Positions 1 through 11,599 of a DNA stretch of 64,000 nt are shown here, in pieces. Numbering within the stretch: the stretch's first letter is position 1; every line of letters starts with the position of its first letter. The position numbers and the translations under genes are program-made. Below the pieces are notes generated by a model. That model was given only the letters and a program-made list of their open reading frames with translations, made no database searches and was not told the origin of the DNA. This DNA comes from Biomphalaria glabrata. Lineage: Eukaryota; Mollusca; Gastropoda; Planorbidae. The stretch lies in NCBI RefSeq assembly GCF_947242115.1, contig NC_074728.1, positions 22,032,542-22,096,541 on the forward strand, read 5' to 3'.

Positions 1-200
1 CACTAATTACCATTCGACAGCTGCGTTGGGTTGGACACCTATCCTTCATGGGCGACGACCGCATGCCAAAGGCGACCCTCTTTGGCGAGCTTAAAGGAAA
101 ACGGCGTAACGGCTTACCACATAAGCGTTGTAAAGATCAATTTGCGTAGTCATGTGAAACACTGCATTTATCCTTAATCTTCGGAATCTAAGACATTGTC
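1..200 (+). mobile_element. LINE 3' end, 5'-truncated (family 1)
   Basis: Conceptual translation gives the C-terminal LINE signature RQLRWVGHL followed by a GDDRMPKATLFGELK-type stretch. This is the post-RT tail of a non-LTR retrotransposon. The same tail recurs in the window near 11.2, 15.4, 19.2, 25.7 and (reversed) 42.5 kb. The copy is a dead fragment with internal deletions. Confidence 0.75.
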
Positions 201-224
201 ATTATTAGGGCTAAATTTAGATTT

Positions 225-418
225 TTCAAATCCTGGTGTCCACTGGGTTTTTGAATTTTGGGATCTTTGAGCGCCTCTAATGGGTACCTGACATTAGTTC
301 GGGCAAAATAAATGCGGTTGGTCGTTGTGCTGGCCACATGACACCCTTGTCAACGGTGGGCCACAAAAAAAACAGGTCATCTTCTGCCCTATAGACCACA
401 AGGTCTGAATGGGGAACT
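225..418 (+). repeat. tRNA-derived SINE (family A), body only
   Basis: The copy carries the family A body: GGGTACCTGACATTAG, then GGTTGGTCGTTGTGCTGGC, then GACCACAAGGTCTGAA. The tRNA-like head is missing or eroded. Better copies at 55513 and 59041 keep box A and box B. Confidence 0.8.
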
Positions 419-1140
419 TACTCTACTTCAAGTATTAGAAGGTTGACCATGGCTAACACGAGATGGTGAGTATCTGGTCAATTTGTTCAGTGAATGTTTA
501 TGAGGGTATAGGAGGAGTATAAGATTTTAAGTCAATTGGTGACTGGACTAGAAGAAAAAGAGCGTTTGGGTTTCAGATTTGAGAGAGTCGAGAGTTGTTA
601 GAGCAGGAAATTCCCTATCAAAGATAGTCAGTGTTGGACGATGTACTTAGGTATTTTTGTTTGAATTGATGATGATCGACAAGACGAATCTTGTAAATAA
701 GTTTATATAGTTTAAGGAAGTGTTTTAATTTGCGACATCCATGTGTTACATCTCTTTTGGTAAAGATTGAGATATTCCTGTCGTCAAAAAGATTGAACTG
801 GGGTTCAGAGTTGCTCGTTACTGATCCAACCCTCTAAACAACGACCTTCACAACCATCCAGTGCAAATCCTAAAAATAGAGAGATGACATGTTTTTTTCT
901 CACTCCTTCGGTAACCTACCCTGGTTAGATGATGTCTGAAAAAGAATTCTGAACAGAGGTGCTAGCTCTTTGCTTAATTTTATGAGCAATCTAGCAGTAT
1001 TGCCATCAGCTAGTCCTACACACAAACACACTCTTTCACGCAGCTATTTCTTATTTTATGGAAAAGAAAGAAAACATGTTTTTTTAAAAAAAAAAACCGC
1101 ATTCTATTATTCTTTATGCAACTCAACATTTTTTTTCCTG
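419..1140. other. Unassigned AT-rich spacer
   Basis: No coding signal, splice-bounded exon or recognisable repeat was seen. Only short low-complexity A/T runs are present. Confidence 0.5.
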
Positions 1141-1325
1141 CTGACGTCATTTCGGGGAAATACCGAATAATAAATACAAAGGTTTTATAGAAAGAGTGAT
1201 TTTTCGCGAATTTCGTCGTTCAGACTGCGAATTTATCAAAACCGTTTCTTTGCGAGAATCTAAGAGGTAAATGGAATACGCGAATCCGTTCGGCGGTTCC
1301 ATAGATCTATTTAACTATCGTTTCT
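1140..1325 (+). repeat. Interspersed repeat shared with 39790-39965
   Basis: Both copies share GGGGAAATACCGAA-like, AAATACAAAGGTTT, TTCAG-TGCGA and GAATCCGT-CGGC-GTTC segments in the same order. The family is unknown to me; its moderate divergence suggests an old dispersed element. Confidence 0.6.
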
Positions 1326-1558
1326 CATCTTTTTTATTTGGGTTTAGGTAATTTACATAAATGTTGTCTTTTACAGCATTTAAAGAAGTCTTTTTTTTTT
1401 TCTATAGGTAGAGCCACGCACTATTCAAGTCGAACAAAAAATGACTGAGATATTTAGTAATGGTAGGTACAAAAGTCATTAATGAAAACGTAAACACTTA
1501 TTAAGTGACTGTAATAAACTAAAATGTGCATGTAGCGACAGGTTCATGATTGTATGGT

Positions 1559-1629
<71 letters not shown>

Positions 1630-1689
1630 CTGTGTGTGTGTGTCTGTGTGTGTGTCTGTGTGTGTGTCTGTGTGTGTGTGTGTGTGTGT
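1559..1689. repeat. Microsatellite (TA)n(TG)n
   Basis: About 59 bp of pure TA is followed by about 70 bp of TG with regular TC interruptions. Apparent open frames across it are repeat artefacts. Confidence 0.97.
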
Positions 1690-1730
1690 ACACACGTACG
1701 TAGGAAATCGTTCTTATGTTCTGACCCTTC

Positions 1731-2418
1731 AGGGGAGGTATCCCTGAAAATCTTATTTTTGTTATTTTGTTATTTCTAAAGCTAGGCCTTTGAAATTTGT
1801 TATGGTAACATATAATGATATTCTAAAATAAATAATGCTTACAAAAATTTTTTTGAATGATGGTAACGGCGGCCATATTGTTTATTGTATACAATTTAAA
1901 ACTCTGAATTTTGTAGAAACTATAGATCAGAAATACATGAAATTGAATTAAAAGATAAGAAAAAAGGATCCTCTAAATTGGTACAACCTCAGAATTAAAG
2001 ATTTAAGTATGTTAAAAGTTTTACAAATTTTTGAATTTTTAATATTTTTTAGACCTAAAAAAAACAGGATAAATATTAATTAAAAATACTTTAAAAAAAG
2101 TAAATAAAATATTGAAAAAAACAACATTGTACGAGTAAAGTAAATGATGTCCTTAAGAAGTGTTTCAAATTTCATCAAAATCTATCAAGTAGTTTAGGAG
2201 AAATTCTGAGAAAAATGACTTTAAAGTATAAATTTTATTAAGATTTTGTCTCATAGCCCTTACAAAAACATAAAAAAAAAAACATGTTTTAGACACAGAT
2301 TTAAGCAATAAAAATGATTGTAATGTAAAGAAAAATGATTGATCTACTTAATTATGTTATTAGTTAAAAATCGATATCCTAGACCTAAAACTCAATTTTC
2401 TCTAGGGATACCTCCCCT
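1731..2418. mobile_element. MITE-like foldback element
   Basis: A perfect 15 bp terminal inverted repeat AGGGGAGGTATCCCT (1731-1745) pairs with 2404-2418. A possible 4 bp duplication TTCA flanks the GGGG ends. The 690 bp interior is AT-rich and non-coding. It looks like a non-autonomous DNA transposon; superfamily unknown. Confidence 0.7.
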
Positions 2419-2443
2419 TCATTCTTTTGGAACCCTAGAAAAG

Positions 2444-2912
2444 TGTCACCACCTCAAAGTTGGTGCCATAGAGTAGAAACCCTAATTCTGTATTGTATAT
2501 GTTAATTCCATATTGTGAATCTTATTCACAACCCATGTTGCACTAAGGTGAACACTTTTGACCTTAGGTGAACCAGAGAGTTAAAGGCAGTCAGTCCACA
2601 TAGAGATCTCGTAGCAAGCACTTGTATTGAGTGACTTAAGATATAAGCAGTAGAATTAGATGTTTAAAGTAGTTGGTTATAGAATAAGTACTAAGTTGTG
2701 ATATTCGTATATTACTGTTGGATTAATACTGACCATTCCTGGGTCGAATTGTATGGTGTATTCACTATGTGGTGTTATATTAAATTTATTGTGTCTGCTA
2801 CACCCAGCGTCATTTCATTATTCAGTGATTTGTAACAAGAACCCAATGTCACTACCACGCCTACATTGATAACCACAGCCACATTCATACTATATAAAAT
2901 AAACCGGTGACA
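2444..2912 (-). mobile_element. Solo LTR (family L1), TSD AAAAG
   Basis: The 469 bp unit runs from TGTCACC to GGTGACA, so it has TG...CA ends. It is bounded by the 5 bp duplication AAAAG at 2439-2443 and 2913-2917. A second copy of the same family lies reversed at 23026-23506 with its own 5 bp duplication. No internal region is present. It is a fossil; the clear duplication suggests moderate age. Confidence 0.85.
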
Positions 2913-2920
2913 AAAAGTAA

Positions 2921-3170
2921 TTCCTGGAGTTAGTGGAAAGTTTGTAGACACCCTGCCATTGCCATCTAGGAGGTCTGGCCGAGCGATGGAAGCTCACCAA
3001 GCGGGTCTAAGGGTTATACAACATGCACTGTAGATACCCCAGAATATGCATTTTGTTGGTCTTCAATATCGGAAATAGTGCTTGGCGGTTGGTGAAGCTC
3101 CCAGCACTTCCCCAGATCCCTTTGCTGGCGAGGGCGGGAGAGTCTACAATTTTCCCACTAACTCCAGGAA
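2921..3170. mobile_element. Foldback element with tRNA-like interior
   Basis: The ends are inverted repeats (TTCCTGGAGTTAGTGG at 2921; its complement ends at 3170). The interior holds GTCTGGCCGAGCG, which resembles a box A-containing tRNA head. It could be a MITE that captured SINE sequence or a palindromic SINE insertion. Confidence 0.55.
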
Positions 3171-3272
3171 GAACCTATTCTAGGGTACAATAAATGCCTT
3201 CCGAAAGAAAGAAGGGTCAGAATGTAATAAAGATTAAATATATACATACACACACACATATGTATTTTTATT

Positions 3273-3293
3273 GGGGGGGGGGTCCCCCCCCCA
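3273..3293. repeat. G-run/C-run perfect hairpin
   Basis: About ten G are followed by T and about ten C, flanked by T-rich and A-rich arms. The site can form a perfect hairpin or a G-quadruplex-like structure. Assembly error cannot be excluded. Confidence 0.7.
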
Positions 3294-3630
3294 AAAAAAA
3301 ATAATCCTGACTTCGCCTATGCTATCTAACGTTATATTTGCAATGAGTAATGAATTCTATTGCTCGTGAATTTACATACAAAGTGCATTCTTAGCCTTTA
3401 TAAACAAATAGATGTTTTCTTTTAATTTTAGTAGTTGGTTTATCTGGAAAAAAAAAGTTAACCAATATTTATATTTGTTGTGAACATTTCTTGTAGATTT
3501 TATAAATATATTTGACTTAGTGAATCGGCATAAGTTGAATAAGACCCCTTTCTAGAGAGAATTAGGTCACTTAAAAGCTTGAAACTAAAAAAAATAGATA
3601 GGTTTGAAACCTTCTATTCTAGTGAGTACT

Positions 3631-3840
3631 TCACTGGCACAGTGGTTAGTGTAATGGTTGGAGGAGAGTTGAGCTTGAAATCAAGTTATACAACATTTGA
3701 AAAGAATAGAATGCGTCTAAAAAGCTGACACGATAACTTTAACCCTTAAAGTGCTGAACTGTTTCACAATGAGCGCATACACAATTCTGATGTTAACCAC
3801 ACGCGTTATAAGGGTTAACACATACATCTCCTCCTTTCTC
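3631..3840 (+). repeat. SINE family C
   Basis: The head TGGCACAGTGGTTAGTGTAATGG resembles a tRNA 5' half with box A. AAAAGCTGACACGATAAC then matches the second copy at 30840-30985. Confidence 0.65.
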
Positions 3841-4014
3841 CACACCATCAGATAGTTTCATAAATAAAAGCAAAAATGGCGCTAAACAAAATTAGTGAAA
3901 ATATTTTAAATCACACAGAATTATTATTGTTAGTCTAGACTCATTACAAATTTAAGTGATACAATTATACTTGATATAAGTATTTCAAAAACAACTTCTC
4001 GTTTTATCTTTCAG

Positions 4015-4868
4015 ATGGACAGAATGGTGTCTTTTGTTTCGCTACTTGGAACGTACGTTCTATTCAATGCACAAAAAGTTTCGTAAATGTTTCATCTGTT
4101 ATAGACAAAAGTAACGCTGATATAGTCTGCCTGCAAGAAACAAAATTTGGGTACAATAAACCTTTTGAAATCAATAACTATAAGTATGTTTTGAAACACG
4201 AGACACAAAAAATGCCATACGGGATGGGATTTGCCATTAGAAAGTCCCTTTGGCTGAATATAACTGTAGATCCAAATCCATCTGAAAGATTGTGCTCACT
4301 TTCTTTAAAAACGGCTTGGGGAAACATACACATTATAAATGTATACGCCCCTTCAGAGGTAAAAAGAGAAAAGGAAAAAGAAGAAGAACTGAAAAGAGAA
4401 AAAGATGAATTTTATCGTCAACTGAAGGAGAAATTCATGGTTCTTCCAGACTCCGACTACGTTTTCCTTCTTGGGGATTTCAACGCGCAAGTTGGAAGAA
4501 ACCATTCGTCATGGTCGACCTGCATTGGAGAATTTGGTTTGAGACAAATGAATGACAATGGACAAAGGTTGCTAGAGTTTTGTAGTTGTCACAAATTGTG
4601 TGTCACTAATACGTACTACGAAGGACCTGACGAAAATAAATATACATGGATACACCATAATCCAAAAGCTTCAAATATTCAAATAGATTTGTGTCTTATT
4701 CGTCATGAGCATTTGAAAACACTGATTGAGACTAAATCAATACCGATGGATAAAAAAGATCATTTGATGGTTACTTGTCACGTCAATCTGTCATCACAAA
4801 ATGAAATAAAGCCCTTCTTTTATGAACCCCTATTGAACTTTCTAATTGACCAATGTCAATACTTAGAC
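4015..4868 (+). CDS. LINE-derived endonuclease-domain ORF, N-terminal part of a split EN/RT-like gene
   Basis: The open frame encodes an exonuclease-endonuclease-phosphatase (APE-like) domain as found in RTE-like non-LTR elements and in the host protein craniofacial development protein 2. In order it shows ATWNVRSI, VCLQETKFG, INVYAPSE, LLGDFNAQVG, YTWIHHNP, IDLCLIRHE and KDHLMV. The putative catalytic Asn, Glu, Asp/Asn and terminal Asp-His are all present. No in-frame ATG precedes the domain. The frame opens directly after a polypyrimidine tract and CAG at 4012-4014, which looks like a splice acceptor in phase 1, so an upstream exon is likely. The frame is cut at 4868 by an 8.29 kb DNA transposon and would read on into its end to 5021. 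It resumes in the same frame at 13160. Function unknown; it may be an exapted LINE or a decaying one. Confidence 0.7.
4862..4868. repeat. Target-site duplication CTTAGAC, left
   Basis: This is an exact 7 bp match to 13156-13162 on the other side of the 8.29 kb inverted-repeat-bounded element. Confidence 0.9.
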
Positions 4869-5117
4869 CATGGAACTATACTAATGGAACACCAGCTTCG
4901 AGATTTTATGATCAGAGTGCCGTCGCGCATCTTTTTTCGCGCACCATACCAATTTGAAAAATCGATGAGGATGCCAAAGAAGAAATTTACTCCGAGAGCC
5001 ACTTGGATTGACCTTCATTGAGAGTAAAACTTCCCCACACTATATTTTATTAGATCTGTAAAAACTTTATCCATTTTCTGACTATCTGATAAAATAGATA
5101 CAATTTCCCTGAATAAT
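4869..5117 (+). repeat. Left terminal inverted repeat
   Basis: This arm pairs with 12892-13155. Shared blocks include GCCGTCGCGCATC, ATCGATGAGGATGCCAAAG and ACTTCCCCACACTATATT. Confidence 0.9.
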
Positions 5118-5234
5118 GGATCGTCACAAAAGATTTTTTTTTAAGGCCACTTCATTAAAATAGGTATTTCCAGTACTTCCTCATTTGGGTATTTTACACA
5201 AAATCTGGATTTTTTTTATGTACACTCATTTTTA

Positions 5235-5470
5235 TCATCTGTCCCGCGCAACCAAACCATCCACTTTTCCCTGTCACCAATGTTCTTAACAAGATATCAA
5301 GAGAGAGAGGCTGGTCCATTATTTGCGTAGTCCAGCCAGCTTTTTTTTTTTTTGACAACCTTTTTTCGTTCTCTCTCATGAAGGATATGTTTTGAAAATT
5401 AGTCTTACAAAATACAATTCCAAACCAACTCATGCAGTTATCGTCTTTTCACAGTATTGAGGAGTCATCC
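5235..5470 (-). mobile_element. LINE C-terminal fragment inside the transposon
   Basis: On the minus strand the translation resembles the LINE post-RT motif K-AGW-T-I-D-PLSLDILLRT. The same stretch occurs better preserved at 46030-46235. It is a degenerate nested insertion. Confidence 0.6.
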
Positions 5471-5559
5471 TTTTTGCTAGCCAGAGTGTTAATTGGCAAA
5501 AGTGAAAAATTCATTTTCTTTAATTTTTTAAAGTAAATATTCATAACTATATCTTTTAT

Positions 5560-7150
5560 ATAATAATATATTTTTAAAATAATAATCTTTTATATAGACA
5601 TGCTTTAATAGATCTAATAAATGATTAACTCGGACCTACCAATATGGGTATATAAATACTTAAATCTGGGTATTTAAAATTTCGAATGCGAATTTTTAAA
5701 AAACCGGACTTATATTGATCTAGATCTCTTGTATAATATCTAGAATAATATAGATCTACAACACCTAGTCCTAGACTAAAGTTAAAGACTAAGGTCTAGA
5801 TTTATTTAACGTTTAAAAAAAAATCAATAGATCTAATATAGACAGTCATGAGATCCACTCTATTTTATCTAGATCTAGACCATACATGAGATCAATAATT
5901 GTCAATATGAATATTTATAGATCTAGTCCTAGATTCTAGATCTATCGATCATCTATGATCTATAGTCTGTCTATAGCTATACTTACTATTATAGGCCTAC
6001 ACTTTTACAGTATATGAGTATACTCATACGAGTCATACTGGCTATACTATAGTATAGACACTATAGTTAGTATAGTTAATACTTTTTAATAGTAGATCTA
6101 TAATCTATCAATTCTATCTAAATTATTCTAAATCTAGACTTCACTTTCACATCACATTCAGTCATTCACACGATTATTGATACAGACAGTGAATGAAACG
6201 AATGCAGTGGTTATACTGATTATACTTAAAGTGACGATACTACTTATAGATCTACCAGTTGATAAACATCATCATCATAGATAATAATCTACATCTATAA
6301 TCATAGTGCCCTTTATTTAGTTAATTTAGTCAATATAGCCAAGTCAAGGTAGTGGAACGTAAACTCGAAGGTTTAATACAATATGGTATGAGACTATGAG
6401 TTAGTATAAGATCTAATTATTTTGTTACTTTGTATGTGACAGTATGTCAATGTCTCAATTAAAATAATTAATATCACCAGCCATATCATTTTAAATATTT
6501 AAAAAGTAGACATAGATTTTTATTATATTATAAATAGATAGATTAGATCTACATATAATTTTACAAACTTTAGAAATGATTGATTTTATTTTTTTATTGA
6601 TAAGCCTTCTAGACTAGATCTAGCATCTCTAGCTAGACTCTAACATGTAGATTGTAGATCTTTGAATTGGATCGATATTCACCTTCCTAAATTGTCTCTA
6701 AAGTCTATAGCTGATTTGAGAGGCCCAACGAGGCAAGACGAGTCTATTAGTACTCTGTCTCTTGATCTATCTAGTAGGCCAACTAAGCTAGTGCATTAGC
6801 CATAGTGTAGTCAAATCTTGACAACTAGTCTTCTAGATCTAAGCTTCTAGAATAATTGGATCTAGATCCAGTTTAGATTTAGAGTATAAAAGTTTTTACT
6901 ACCTAAAATACTAAATCTACTGATCTAAATTCTAGATATATAGATCCAGTTCAGATTAGGATATAAAAATATTCCACTAGCTAAAATTCTAAATCTACTG
7001 ATCTATACTTAATATTTTAGATATTATATGACATCTATCTACAAAAATTATTATTAAGATATAATTATAGATTCTAGACTAGTTATATATGTACATAAAA
7101 TATATAAATAAAAGATAAAATTTATGCAGGCCTAGGTCCCATAAATTTAT
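5560..7150. other. AT-rich tract dense in AGATCTAGA-type words
   Basis: The interval is over-rich in the palindromic words TCTAGA, AGATCT and TATAGTATA. There is no long open frame and no tandem period I can define. Similar words recur at 11930-12290. Possibly it is a decayed simple satellite within the transposon interior. Confidence 0.5.
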
Positions 7151-7590
7151 AATTGATCCAGATCAATCAGTAAAAGTTACCTTCGATTGGCAGTTTTACC
7201 CAATCTAATCTATACAAGACAATTTATAATCCATGCCTTGCCTACACCCCATATATATTAGTTTACATTCCATTCCATACCCAGACCCATGAGTTCATGA
7301 AATAATAAATGATGTGGTGTCAAGTTGGATCTATCCCCTGAAATTCAGTACTTTAATATAAAACTCACATATCTAGTTAATTATTTGCTGACACTCTGAT
7401 AAACTTGGACTTGTGTGATACATATATGTTTCTTATCAGATTTAATTAATGAAGTTTTGGTGCATTTTAACCAGTAATAAGGCTACAAAAGTAGCATCAG
7501 GTGTATTCTAACCATTGGTATTTTTCCTGGCAACATTTCTATTCTAGTCTGTGATAAATTATAAATAAATAAAAATGTTTGTAATGTTTC

Positions 7591-8117
7591 AGTTCTTAAC
7601 AAGTAGAACCATGGCAACCAGTTCTGATGATGTACCAGAATGGCTCAAGGATCATACTTATACTACTTCTACTCTCTGGGCATCCATTCAATATTTAATG
7701 TAAGTACTACTATACAATTTTTATTTTAGTTATCTAATAGATGTTTTATGAATTGTGTGATTTTCATGGTCAAGCAACATCCAAATATCTGGGATGGAAT
7801 TTAACATTTTTCTCTAAGTTTTTTTATTTTTTATTTATAACACTCTTAAGCACATTCATCTTTCATGAATGCCTAATATACCTTGGCTGTTGTGCAGGCC
7901 ATTCCTTTACAATAAACTGTTAGATGAAATTAGGCAAAATTGTCTGATAATTTGTATGTTTGATACAACGTTTTCAATTTAATAATATTATTTTTTTATT
8001 GTAATGTTTTCAAAAGAAATTAACCAATATGCCTAATTGTATAATTACAGTTATGTTTGGAAATGCAAGAAAAAGGCATGCATTCCTGAAAAGTCAATGA
8101 TTGGTTGCACCTCTTAA
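7591..8117 (+). CDS. Possible small two-exon gene (51 aa) within the transposon
   Basis: Exon one follows an acceptor (ATGTTTCAG, 7591) and has ATG in good Kozak context (ACCATGG, about 7609-7613). It ends at a consensus donor AT|GTAAGT at 7699-7700. A second acceptor (ATTACAG) near 8050 joins in phase and leads to a stop (TAA) and then another donor GGTAAG near 8119. The predicted peptide starts MATSSDDVPEWLKDHTYTTS and ends in a Cys/Lys-rich tail. I recognise no family. Codon content and splice sites are the only support, so it could be chance or a captured gene fragment. Confidence 0.3.
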
Positions 8118-8129
8118 AGGTAAGGTACT

Positions 8130-9520
8130 GTAATTTTTCCCATGTACTTTTCTCATAAGCTGAAGTACTTGTATTTTTGAAAAACTAGTTTTCCATGAAA
8201 ATGTAAATCATAATATATGTTATAGTTGCTTTTAGATGAGTGCAATGTCCATCAAATTAAATGAATATCTGCCTTCACCTTTAGTAATAATTCATAACTA
8301 TTAAGGTCAGGGCCATGTCTACACATTAACGCAGTAGCTCCTTTTAGGTACAGACTATTTTTAGAATGGCAAAATTATATAATTATACTTAATAACATAT
8401 ATACGTTTAGCATGGTCAACACATATGTCACACATATTTTTCTTTTTTTTAAATCCTTTTATTTATTTTTATAACTAGATAACTTTCTGTTATGAGAAAA
8501 GATGAGATTCTTGGACTCCTGCATAGCACCACCAGAAAGGAAAATCCCATCATGTTGCAAAATAAAAGTCTTGGACCAATTTTAATTTAAGATATATATA
8601 TTATGCTGTAAGATACATATTTATGTATATCCTGTCATTCAGCCAACAGGTTTGGATTTAGTATTTCTTTAAATCTGTGTGATATTGTACTTGAAAACTA
8701 TTAATCTGAGCCCCATTAAAACAAGAGGGAGTGCAGTGGATGAGTGGTAAGGGAAATTTTACTTTTTTAAAATTAAAATAAGAATCTAACAAAAGTAAAC
8801 ATATAAAATATGGTGCATTCTCCTTAAAACTAAAATCTGGTGCAAAGGTTTAAAATGTTGGCAAAAAAAAAGCAACATCAATTGAATATTCTTAATTCCC
8901 TTTGCAAAACTTACTGAGAAGAACATGCATGTTGTTCCCTCATAAGTTTCTTGACAGAGGAAATCTTGTTTATATTAGATTTGAAGTAAGCAAATTAAGA
9001 AAAAAATTATAATCATTATTTCAAATGGTTGTATCTAAACCTTATGAATTATTTTTCAGTTATAAGTATATTGAAATGAATGGATAATCATGAAATTGTT
9101 AAATAATTGCTGCTATCATTCCATTGACTAAAGAACCATAATTTTTTTTAAAATTAATTTCAAAATTAATTAATTAATTAATTTTCAAGCAGAGTTCACA
9201 TAGATCTTGAGTGAAATTTTTCTTTTTTTTGACTAATGCTTCAATTTTATTGTATCATTAGTTTTTTATTTTTATTACCCAGAATATTTTAAAAATGAGT
9301 ACACTATTTTCATGTAATAATGTAACTTGGTATTCACACATCAAAATACGCTATAATCTTTAGGCCATATAGATTTGTATAAATATAAATTAACTTGCTT
9401 AAATACATTATAAATGTATATTGTTTGTATAAGAATAAAGTTTTTCTGTAGACAATTATTGTTCAAGATTTGTTGATGCTCCTGCTTAATAAATTATATA
9501 CACAGGTCATTAGTTTTAAC
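8130..9520. other. Unassigned AT-rich interior of transposon
   Basis: No coding exon, RNA gene or clear repeat was seen, apart from a short ATTAATTAATTA run near 9165 and A/T homopolymers. Confidence 0.5.
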
Positions 9521-9530
9521 ACACTACTGA

Positions 9531-9895
9531 CACAAGAAAAACTGGTCGCCCCCACTTCCATTACATAGATGTAATAAAACGTGACCTCAAATCAGTGAAC
9601 ATCAATACTGACAATTGGGAAGACATAGCTTTAGACCGCAACAGATGGAGAGACAGTGACCAAGAAAGCTATGGACAGTGAAAGTACATAGGTCTCAGCT
9701 CAGGAAGAAAAACGTACAATCCGAAAAACGGCCAGCTCCTCTACCACCGAAGCAAAAACCACCTTAACCTGTGCTATCTGTGGATGGGAGTGTCTCTCCG
9801 AAATAGGGCTCCACAGCCACATGAGGAAGTGTGCTCTGAGATGAAACCTTAGTCTTTCTATTTCTACGACTGAAGGAGGCCAATGATGATGATAC
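9531..9895 (+). mobile_element. LINE 3' end with C2H2-like tail (family 2)
   Basis: The segment runs from AAAACTGGTCGCCCCCAC to the 3' end. Its translation ends in the zinc-knuckle-like motif TCAICGWECLSEIGLHSHM. It matches the longer copy at 38465-39062 almost base for base over long stretches. It is a 5'-truncated insertion within the 8.29 kb transposon. Confidence 0.8.
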
Positions 9896-9899
9896 AGGT

Positions 9900-10380
9900 C
9901 ATTAGTTTTAACACGTCTGATAATAAATGACAGTACAAGTTATTGAATGAAAATTTGTCATTATTTCAGGTGCTTTAGGCCTACATCAATGTGAGGTACC
10001 AGTACTTTGATTGTGTCATATAACAATTTAAAGCAACATTTTGAAATGAATAATGTGTAGAATTGACAGTAAATACATTTAAGTGATGGGCTGTGATCTG
10101 CATGAATTGAATTTGTGTTTTTGATCTTTACTTCAAGTAAATGTTAATGAACAATTAATTTTTAATGAATAAATAATTTAAAAATAAATACAAAGAAACC
10201 ATAAACATCTACTTTATTTTAATAATTTTTTTTCATCAGAACAGAATTTCCAACTTTGCATTCTTAAAATAAAATATAATTTATTTAGAGTAGAGTCAGA
10301 ACACAAAATCATAGTTTTGAAATTAAGTAAATTAAGCTGTCACAGATTACATTATAGAATTGTTTGTACATTTCACTTTT
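9900..10380. other. Unassigned spacer
   Basis: AT-rich non-coding sequence; nothing recognisable. Confidence 0.5.
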
Positions 10381-10389
10381 GAAAGTAAT

Positions 10390-10829
10390 ATAAGCCCTCG
10401 ACATGAGTCTCGGGATTTAATCCTCAAATTTAGACACTTGACATTCAAGTCAGGATTTACCCAAGGGATGTAATTAGTATGTTTAAAATCTATTGGTTGA
10501 TTTGAATTTAAACAAAGACATTTTTGAAAAGAGTTAGCGCCAGAGAATTGGCGGTAGTAAGAAAGTAAAGTCAGTCGATAATATTAAGTCCTTGTAGATA
10601 GACACGTTTCTAAGAGCTCTGTTTAAAAAGCATTTTGTGATATGTTTCATGCTCATTGATTTATAATTTGTACATAAGCTGTACTTACGTTATATTTAAA
10701 TAAAGTTCCAGAGTTTTGTTTTATCAAAAGAATCATCAAGTGTAATTCTAGATCTTCATTTTTTGTTAACTATTGAATTCAAGTAAAATCCCCGGCATCA
10801 CAACACATCGTAACATCGTGCATGTTGTT
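10390..10829 (+). mobile_element. Possible LTR remnant
   Basis: A non-coding block with a promoter-like AT segment and AATAAAG (near 10698) ends in TGTTGTTACA. It is followed within 2 bp by TGGCACTAGTGTTGTGAC, which could be a tRNA primer-binding-site-like sequence. The 5' boundary and flanking duplication were not found, so this is tentative. If real it is an old fossil. Confidence 0.3.
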
Positions 10830-11109
10830 ACATCTGGCACTAGTGTTGTGACATAAGCTAAGCTGTGATCTCTTATAAACATTTGTATATAGACTACACA
10901 CAATTTAATTATTATTTTTCATCAAATTGCAGGAACTAGTACATGTACTTATGCATATTTGACAATAAAAAACCTTAGTCAATGAAATAGTAATACTAGT
11001 AAATGAGATAAAAGTAAACTAAATATCATCAATGCTATTGAAGCCACACTTGTTTCTTTTTATCTTGTTTGGTGGACTGCAATTAAAGTTGCTATTAATT
11101 TTACTGATT

Positions 11110-11595
11110 GTCTTAGCTGAAATGCCAGTGTCGTCTCTTTGAATCCTAAGCTTATTTTCTTGGTTACTGGAAGTCCAGATGTTTGGAGTTTCATTTTAAA
11201 CACCTATATATTCCGAAATGGCCTTCCGATAGGTAAAACCTATTTGCCTAACATGTCATATGCACATAAAGAGGTACCACAGAAATGCTTTAAAGACAAG
11301 CTTAGGCGCCAACTTGCTTTAACTGACATAGAATAAGAGAGCACCTGATTGCATACAGCTTCAGAGCGAGACAGCTGGAGGTCACTTACAAAGGTGTGGT
11401 ATACACCAATGAAAATTAATTGCCGAGGGTAGACGGCAAAAAGAAAAAAAAAACAACTGATTCTACCACAGGTGGACAATGGTTATGCCTGTGCTCAGTG
11501 TGGCATAATATGTAGGTCACAGCTGGGGCTGAGTAGCCACTGGAAACATAGCATTCCTCATAAGTCTTCGGAATCAAAGACAAGCCTATCATTTT
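11110..11595 (+). mobile_element. LINE 3' end (family 1), degenerate
   Basis: It shares with 15340-15715 the blocks AATGCTTTAAAGACAAGC, ACTTGCTTTAACTGACATAGA and TAGGTCACAGCTGGGGCTGAG, in order. The tail encodes a decayed C2H2-like knuckle. A roughly 70 bp unrelated stretch interrupts the start. Confidence 0.75.
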
Positions 11596-11599
11596 TGTA

